Assembly (NCBI GenBank): GCA_031548675.1
Contig: JAVBQU010000230.1
Span: 1-27,000, forward strand
Direction of reading: 5' to 3'
DNA: 27,000 bases
Source: JAVBQU01 sp031548675
GTDB taxonomy: Bacteria; Bacteroidota; Bacteroidia; Bacteroidales; P3
The notes under the pieces are model-generated. The model saw only the letters and a program-made list of their open reading frames with translations. It did not search any database and was not told the DNA's origin. Made by a program: the position numbers and the translations under genes. Shown here one piece after another: positions 22,276 to 27,000 of the stretch. The first letter of the stretch is position 1; every line of letters starts with the position of its first letter.

Positions 22276-23001
22276 TTATTTCCTCAATTCAAAATTCTTT
22301 CCTAAATACACTTTTCTTACATGTTCGTCTTCAGCCAAATCTTCGGCTGTACCCGTTTTTAGTACAGAACCTTCGAATAGCAGATAGGCACGGTCGGTAA
22401 TAGTAAGTGTTTCGTGTACATTATGGTCGGTTATGAGAACGCCTATATTTCTGTCTTTAAGTTTCTTTACAATGCTTTGAATATCTTCTACCGCAATAGG
22501 GTCTACACCTGCAAAAGGTTCATCGAGCAGGATAAACTTAGGGTCAACGGCTAAAGCACGTGCTATTTCGGTACGGCGGCGTTCACCTCCCGAAAGCTGA
22601 ATCCCTTTGCTTTTGCGGATATGCTGCAGGCTGAATTCATCCAGCAAAGTTTCCAAACGCTCATTTTGTGCTTGCTTGGTCATTTTGGTAAACTCCATTA
22701 CCGATTTAATGTTGTCTTCCACGCTCAGTGTTCTAAAAACCGAAGCTTCTTGAGCCAGATAACCTACACCATGCTGGGCACGTTTATACATAGGCATTTC
22801 AGTAATTTCCATATCATCCAAAAAAATCTTTCCGGCAAAAGGTTTAATTAAACCAACCATCATATAAAAAGTAGGAGTCTTACCGGCTCCATTAGGACCT
22901 AATAAACCTACAATTTCGCCTTGGCTGACATTAATAGACACTTTATTAACAACAGTACGTTGCTTATATTTTTTTACAACATCTTCGGTACGTAAAATCA
23001 T
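22276..23001 (-). CDS. lptB: LPS export ABC transporter ATP-binding protein
   Basis: LptB drives lipopolysaccharide extraction from the inner membrane with LptF/G and passes it to the LptC-A-D bridge. The 241-residue protein has the full set of ATPase motifs: Walker A GPNGAGKT (35-42), signature LSGGERRR (136-143), Walker B FILLDE (156-161) and H-loop His193 in LITDHNVHET. The LptB-specific GVGYLAQEASVFRTLSVEDNI and DEPFAGVDPIAVEDIQ segments separate it from other ABC ATPases. One oddity is Pro43 directly after Walker A, where Thr or Ser is usual (codon CCT). It lies 85 bases behind the KdsD-like gene, matching the KDO-LPS pairing seen in Gram-negative bacteria. LptC and LptA are not adjacent. 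Confidence 0.95.
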   Translation of the reverse strand: MILRTEDVVKKYKQRTVVNKVSINVSQGEIVGLLGPNGAGKTPTFYMMVGLIKPFAGKIFLDDMEITEMPMYKRAQHGVGYLAQEASVFRTLSVEDNIKSVMEFTKMTKQAQNERLETLLDEFSLQHIRKSKGIQLSGGERRRTEIARALAVDPKFILLDEPFAGVDPIAVEDIQSIVKKLKDRNIGVLITDHNVHETLTITDRAYLLFEGSVLKTGTAEDLAEDEHVRKVYLGKNFELRK

Positions 23002-23044
23002 AGGTTTTTTTATTTCAAGTTCAAATGCTTATAAAGTTCATAAC

Positions 23045-23088
23045 GTTTTAATGTTAAAACATTTTCCAGTTCATAGTTCTCATGAACT
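23045..23088. repeat. Two small palindromes between the kdsD-like gene and lptB
   Basis: GTTTTAA (23045-23051) pairs with TTAAAAC (23054-23060), and AGTTCAT (23069-23075) pairs with ATGAACT (23082-23088). The second hairpin overlaps the stop codon of the isomerase gene on the minus strand and uses the same GTTCAT unit as the island at 661-730. Confidence 0.55.
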
Positions 23089-24055
23089 AAATAATTCCTT
23101 CTTTTAAAATATCGTGTAAATGAACAATTCCTACATATTTGTTTTCATCATCCAAAACCACTAATTGGGTGATATTTTTTTCTTTCATTAAAAAGAAAGC
23201 TTCTACAGCTAATTCATTAGGATGAATTGTTTGCGGATTATGTGTCATTACATCTTTGGCATGTAATTTATCTAAAGGTTCGCCTTTTTGCAGCATCCGG
23301 CGTAAATCGCCATCGGTTATAATACCTTGTAAACGTTCATCTTCTATAACAGCGGTACAACCCAAACGTTTTACGGTCATTTCGATAATGGTTTCCTGAA
23401 TAGGGGTGTTGAGAGAAACCATAGGAGCTGCATTTTGTATATACAAATCAGAAACTTTCATGTATAAACGTTTGCCTAAAGCTCCGCCGGGATGAAATTT
23501 TGCAAAATCTTCAGCTGTAAATCCCCTGTATTCTAATAAAGCAACAGCTATGGCATCGCCCATAACCAATTGGGCTGTAGTACTTGAAGTAGGGGCTAAG
23601 TTGTTGGGGCAGGCTTCGCGAGAAACCGTAGAATTGATTACATAATCGGCATGGTTAGCCAAATATGAATCTATATTGCCTACCAAAGCTATCAAGGTAT
23701 TACGGGTATTTTTTATTAAAGGGACTAAAACTTTGATTTCGGGTGTATTGCCACTTTTTGAAATACATATTACTACATCATCCGCTTGAATCATTCCCAA
23801 ATCCCCATGAATGGCATCGGCGGCATGCATAAAAGCTGCAGGTGTCCCTGTAGAATTTAGGGTAGATACTATTTTAGCTCCGATATTAGCACTCTTTCCT
23901 ATGCCTGTAACAATAACTCTTCCAGACGATTTGGCTATTAATTCGATGATTTCGGCAAATGTATCATCAACAAAATTCAATAGATTTTCAATAGCATTTT
24001 TCTCATTGATAATAAGATTTTTAGCTATATTTTTGAGTTCTTCTTTTGTTTTCAA
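23087..24055 (-). CDS. kdsD: D-arabinose 5-phosphate isomerase, KpsF/GutQ/KdsD type
   Basis: Interconverts D-ribulose 5-phosphate and D-arabinose 5-phosphate, the first committed step to KDO for lipopolysaccharide. The 322-residue protein has the normal two-part layout. A SIS sugar-isomerase domain (about 40-185) contains RVIVTGIGKSANIGAK, the later CISKSGNTPE and PTSSTTAQLVMGDA, followed by KFHPGGALGKR. A pair of CBS domains (about 205-320) contains GIITDGDLRRML and GIVHLHDIL. All expected active-site blocks are present. It is the first gene of a minus-strand run with lptB, and a -7 element lies 80 bases upstream at 24137-24144. GutQ-like use in sugar alcohol metabolism is less likely given lptB next door. 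Confidence 0.93.
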   Translation of the reverse strand: MKTKEELKNIAKNLIINEKNAIENLLNFVDDTFAEIIELIAKSSGRVIVTGIGKSANIGAKIVSTLNSTGTPAAFMHAADAIHGDLGMIQADDVVICISKSGNTPEIKVLVPLIKNTRNTLIALVGNIDSYLANHADYVINSTVSREACPNNLAPTSSTTAQLVMGDAIAVALLEYRGFTAEDFAKFHPGGALGKRLYMKVSDLYIQNAAPMVSLNTPIQETIIEMTVKRLGCTAVIEDERLQGIITDGDLRRMLQKGEPLDKLHAKDVMTHNPQTIHPNELAVEAFFLMKEKNITQLVVLDDENKYVGIVHLHDILKEGII

Positions 24056-24136
24056 TATCGTAAGTGATGATAAATTTTATTATATTTGCTTTTAAAATAA
24101 AAAAGAAGATTGTAACTTTACATTTCTTTTATGTTG

Positions 24137-24144
24137 CAAAGGTA
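24137..24144 (-). promoter_or_regulatory. -7 promoter element for the kdsD-lptB run
   Basis: CAAAGGTA reads TACCTTTG (TAnnTTTG) on the minus strand, about 80 bases before the isomerase start in the 162-base gap divergent with recQ. The -33 position is not convincing. Confidence 0.45.
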
Positions 24145-24217
24145 GCAAAAAATACTGATTCTATTTTTAATAACGTGATAGATTGTAAACTAAATTTTAA
24201 GGTTTTAGACACAAAAA

Positions 24218-26449
24218 ATGACACAGAAAAAAGATATAGACCTTCATAAACATCTGAAAAAGATTTTCGGGTTTGATAAGTTTAAAGGTACGCAAGAAGA
24301 GGTAATTCGAAGTATCCTGAATGGACATGATACTTTTGTGATTATGCCTACAGGGGGGGGGAAATCTTTGTGTTATCAGCTTCCGGCTTTAATTAGCGAA
24401 GGAACAGCTATTATTGTCTCTCCGCTTATTTCGTTAATGAAAAATCAGGTGGATGCTGTCCGGAATTTTGGTTCTATCAAGGGAGTAGCGCATTTTTTAA
24501 ATTCGTCGCTTACCAAACAAGAAACTATAACGGTAAAAGAAGACCTTTTGAAAGGTACGACCAAACTATTGTATGTAGCTCCCGAATCATTAAACAAAGA
24601 AGAAAATGCCGAATTTTTGCGAGACCTTAAAATATCATTTTTTGCGATAGACGAAGCTCATTGTATTTCGGAATGGGGGCACGATTTCCGTCCTGAATAC
24701 CGCCGCTTACGTCCGATTATTGATACCATTGATAAAAAAGTTCCTGTTATAGCACTTACAGCTACTGCAACACCCAAGGTGCAAAGCGATATTATTAAAA
24801 ATCTGGCGATGCAGGATGCCAAACTTTTTGTAAGCTCTTTCAACCGTCCGAACCTTTATTACGAAGTACGTCCGAAAATAAAGGAAAAAGACCATGTAGA
24901 TAAAGAAATTGTCAAATATATTAAATCCAATCAGGGTAAATTTGGGATTGTCTATTGTTTGAGTCGCAAAAAGGTAGAAGATTTTGCAGAAAAATTACGA
25001 CTCAACGGCATTAACGCTTTACCCTATCATGCAGGATTAGATGCTTCTACCCGTGCAAGCAATCAGGATAAATTTATTATGGAAGGAGTAGATGTAATTG
25101 TTGCCACAATTGCATTTGGGATGGGAATTGATAAACCGGATGTCCGTTTTGTAATTCACTACGATATTCCTAAAAGTTTGGAAGGCTATTATCAGGAAAC
25201 CGGACGAGCCGGACGCGATGGGGGAGAGGGGCGCTGCATTACTTTTTATTCGGAAGAAGATATTGAGAAATTTGAAAAATTTCTGAAAGACAAACCTGTA
25301 GCCGAACAAGAAGTTGCCCACTTGCTTATGAACGAAACAGTGGCTTATGCAGAAACATCGGCTTGTCGCCGCAAGGTTTTGCTGCATTATTTCGGGGAAG
25401 TTTACGAGGAAGAAAATTGTGGTAATTGCGATAATTGCATGCATCCCAAAAAACGGGTCGATGCTTCGGAAGATGTGCAAATTGCCCTTGAAACAGTATT
25501 GGCTGTTAAACAATTGTTCGATATCAAGCACATTATTAATATTTTAATTGGAGAAGCCAGTGCCAAAGTAAAATCGTGTAAACACAATAAACTATCTCAA
25601 TTCGGTATTGGAGCTGAACAAGGGTATCGTTATTGGAATGCCGTTTTGCGGGCTGCTCTTATGGAAAGGCTTCTGATAAAAGATATAGAGAATTACGGTT
25701 TATTGAAAATAACACCTGCCGGACAAAAATATCTCAAGAAATCGTACACCATTATGGTTGCCAAAGATCATGATTATTTGAATAATAATAATGATGAGTA
25801 TGAAGATGATGATAGTGCCGTAATGGATAACCATGGCAAATCGGGAGGAGAAGGAACAGACAAGGTTTTATTCTCATTACTAAAAGATTTGCTCAAAACT
25901 ATTTCAAAAAAAGAGGGTATTCCTCCTTTTGTCATATTCCAAGACCCTTCGTTAGAAGATATGACCATACAGTATCCGATTACTTTGGAAGAAATGACCC
26001 AGATTACGGGTGTAGGAACCGGTAAAGCTCAAAAATACGGACAGCCTTTTGTAGATCTCATTAAAAAATATGTGGAAGATAATGAGATAGAACGCCCGCA
26101 AGATTTGGTTGTAAAATCAGCTATCAATAAATCGGGATTGAAAGTACATATTATTCAAAGTATAGACCGTAAATTGGCTTTAGAAGATATTGCGGTATCG
26201 AAAAATATGGATACCGACGAACTGCTTACCGAAATAGAACATATTGTAAGTTCGGGAACGAAGCTTAATATTGATTATTATGTAAATGAATATATAGATC
26301 CGTACCATCAGACAGATATTTTGGAATATTTTCAAACTGCCGAAACTGACTCAATACAAGAGGCGTTGGAAACATTGGGAGAAAACGAATTTGAAGAAGA
26401 AGAAATACGCTTGATGCGGATTAAGTTTTTATCCGATTTGGGAAATTGA
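24218..26449 (+). CDS. recQ: ATP-dependent DNA helicase RecQ
   Basis: A 3'-to-5' helicase acting in recombination and fork repair. The 743-residue protein shows Walker A MPTGGGKS (43-50), IVSPLISLMKNQ, Walker B/DEAH at 145-148 in IDEAHCISEWGHDFRPEY, TATATP, and the second RecA domain with YHAGLD, VATIAFGMGIDKPDVRFVIHYDIPKSLEGYYQETGRAGRDG. The zinc site follows with Cys383, Cys401, Cys404 and Cys407. After it come the winged-helix RQC region and an HRDC-like segment (about 575-640). It is longer than the 609-residue E. coli protein, in line with Bacteroidota RecQ. The three Walker A glycines are encoded by nine consecutive G (24353-24361), an unusual mononucleotide run. ATG 24218 is supported by the usual 'LKKIFGFDKFKG.Q' N-terminus. 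Confidence 0.97.
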   Translation: MTQKKDIDLHKHLKKIFGFDKFKGTQEEVIRSILNGHDTFVIMPTGGGKSLCYQLPALISEGTAIIVSPLISLMKNQVDAVRNFGSIKGVAHFLNSSLTKQETITVKEDLLKGTTKLLYVAPESLNKEENAEFLRDLKISFFAIDEAHCISEWGHDFRPEYRRLRPIIDTIDKKVPVIALTATATPKVQSDIIKNLAMQDAKLFVSSFNRPNLYYEVRPKIKEKDHVDKEIVKYIKSNQGKFGIVYCLSRKKVEDFAEKLRLNGINALPYHAGLDASTRASNQDKFIMEGVDVIVATIAFGMGIDKPDVRFVIHYDIPKSLEGYYQETGRAGRDGGEGRCITFYSEEDIEKFEKFLKDKPVAEQEVAHLLMNETVAYAETSACRRKVLLHYFGEVYEEENCGNCDNCMHPKKRVDASEDVQIALETVLAVKQLFDIKHIINILIGEASAKVKSCKHNKLSQFGIGAEQGYRYWNAVLRAALMERLLIKDIENYGLLKITPAGQKYLKKSYTIMVAKDHDYLNNNNDEYEDDDSAVMDNHGKSGGEGTDKVLFSLLKDLLKTISKKEGIPPFVIFQDPSLEDMTIQYPITLEEMTQITGVGTGKAQKYGQPFVDLIKKYVEDNEIERPQDLVVKSAINKSGLKVHIIQSIDRKLALEDIAVSKNMDTDELLTEIEHIVSSGTKLNIDYYVNEYIDPYHQTDILEYFQTAETDSIQEALETLGENEFEEEEIRLMRIKFLSDLGN

Positions 26450-26532
26450 TATTGCGAATAAGGTTTTATTAAACAGAGAAGTGCAGAGTTCTGTTCCGCT
26501 ATTTTAGTGACTTTCTATTAAAAATTACCATT

Positions 26533-26733
26533 ATGCTGAAACGTATTTTCCTTTTTTACTACGAAGGCTTCAAAAGTATGAAAGTCGGCAAAACCCTGTG
26601 GCTTATTATTTTGATTAAGCTGTTTATCATGTTTGTAGTATTGAAAATCTTCTTTTTTCCTAATTTTTTAAATTCTAAATTTGAAACCAAGGAAGAAAAA
26701 GCGGATTATGTGATAGAAGAGCTGACAAAATGA
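26533..26733 (+). CDS. DUF4492 family small membrane protein
   Basis: A 66-residue protein with one hydrophobic segment (about 23-45). The sequence FYYEGFKSMKVGKTLWLIILIKLFIMF is recognisable, followed by the FFFPNFLNSKF stretch and a charged end with EEKADYVIEEL. I recognise this as DUF4492, a short protein usually encoded directly before the cytochrome bd oxidase genes cydA and cydB in Bacteroidota. There is no cydA in the 267 bases that remain: an unrelated exported protein begins 69 bases later. Either cydAB lies beyond it or this is a displaced copy. Function is unknown; a role in assembly or stability of the oxidase is only a guess from context. Confidence 0.8.
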   Translation: MLKRIFLFYYEGFKSMKVGKTLWLIILIKLFIMFVVLKIFFFPNFLNSKFETKEEKADYVIEELTK

Positions 26734-26802
26734 ACGATGAACTATGAGGAAAATAGCAAAGAATACAAGTTCTACTTTATTATCTAGCATAGCGATTATT
26801 TC

Positions 26803-27000
26803 ATGAAAAATTTTACAATTATTTTATTATTCATTTTTGTTAAACTGAATGTTTTTGGAAGTTCTTGGTTTCCCGCTTATCCATATACACAAAAAATTGA
26901 AGGGCAAAATATTACTATCAAGGCAGTTCCTTATCAACCTCACGATGGAAGTTCTACAATCGGTTCTACAAAAGTTTATTTAAATGATAAATTATTATAT
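26803..27000 (+). CDS. Start of an exported protein, unrecognised (3' end outside window)
   Basis: An ATG at 26803 opens a frame that stays open for 66 codons to the window edge. The first 19 residues, MKNFTIILLFIFVKLNVFG, look like a signal peptide with cleavage before or after SSW. The visible mature part is hydrophilic, with FPAYPYTQKIEGQNITIKAVPY and QPHDGSSTIGSTKVYLND. I do not recognise the family. It lies 69 bases after the DUF4492 gene, in the place where cydA is normally found. The preceding gap contains an ATGAACTATGA unit related to the heptamer island at 661-730. Confidence 0.6.
   Translation, partial: MKNFTIILLFIFVKLNVFGSSWFPAYPYTQKIEGQNITIKAVPYQPHDGSSTIGSTKVYLNDKLLY

Noticed and set aside
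24064..24249. 61-residue ORF in the gap before recQ
   Set aside because: It overlaps the recQ start in another frame, covers the promoter region of the kdsD run and has a low-complexity Lys/Phe/Ile composition.
25037..25531. 164-residue minus-strand ORF
   Set aside because: It is antisense to the helicase and zinc regions of recQ and contains no plausible start context or known motif.

Overview
The window looks like a chromosome segment of an AT-rich member of the phylum Bacteroidota. Three things support this. A PorP/SprF-type outer-membrane protein of the type IX secretion/gliding machinery is present. Several intergenic regions carry the Bacteroidota -7 promoter element TAnnTTTG. Many genes are families typical of the phylum (DUF4846, DUF4492, DUF6794, the Bacteroidota form of LptB, the MbnP/di-haem peroxidase pair). 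I cannot place it below phylum level with confidence. I see no phage, integrase, intact transposase, CRISPR array, rRNA or tRNA.

Layout. 1-4300 (+): the 3' end of hflX, a small PAS-domain protein, mtgA (peptidoglycan glycosyltransferase), a DUF4180 protein, miaA (tRNA modification) and an OmpA-C protein with an unusual N-terminal domain. 4634-5470 (+): a DUF4846 lipoprotein, convergent with a PorP/SprF gene (5473-6510, -). 6840-8062 (+): a TauE/SafE anion exporter followed by its usual DUF1634 partner. They end at a strong hairpin shared with convergent dnaN (8144-9283, -). 9570-10010 (+): a hot-dog thioesterase. 10051-14360 (-): a run transcribed right to left made of an oligopeptide-type binding lipoprotein, a LOG-family phosphoribohydrolase, an MbnP-like lipoprotein and a MauG/MbnH-type di-haem peroxidase. 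14445-16535 (-): a WG-repeat protein and a DUF6794 protein, both exported. 16791-18185 (-): an atypical murD. 18338-20540 (-): gmd and fcl, overlapping, which make GDP-L-fucose from GDP-mannose. 20986-24055 (-): kdsD-like isomerase, lptB and a cysteine desulfidase-family gene. 24218-26733 (+): recQ and a DUF4492 protein. The start of an unrecognised exported protein runs off the right edge.

How the genes work together. Cell-envelope construction dominates: peptidoglycan (mtgA, murD), LPS (KDO precursor isomerase, LPS export ATPase), fucosylated surface glycans (gmd-fcl), and OmpA, PorP and lipoproteins. Most of the window is ordinary chromosomal housekeeping.

The points most worth a second look are not classical genes. 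(i) A repeat of about 220 bp occurs twice (about 1945-2166 and 4384-4602). Its 3' end carries two interlocked palindromes and a perfect -7 promoter motif, it sits upstream of a gene each time, and one base-pair change between the copies is compensatory. (ii) The MbnP/MbnH-like pair is a candidate for enzymatic tryptophan modification and metal binding. (iii) A run of nine G encodes the three Walker A glycines of RecQ. (iv) The MurD-type ligase has an N-terminus unlike canonical MurD. (v) Several intergenic palindrome or heptamer-repeat islands occur (661-730, 11283-11400, 16578-16750, 20678-20784).
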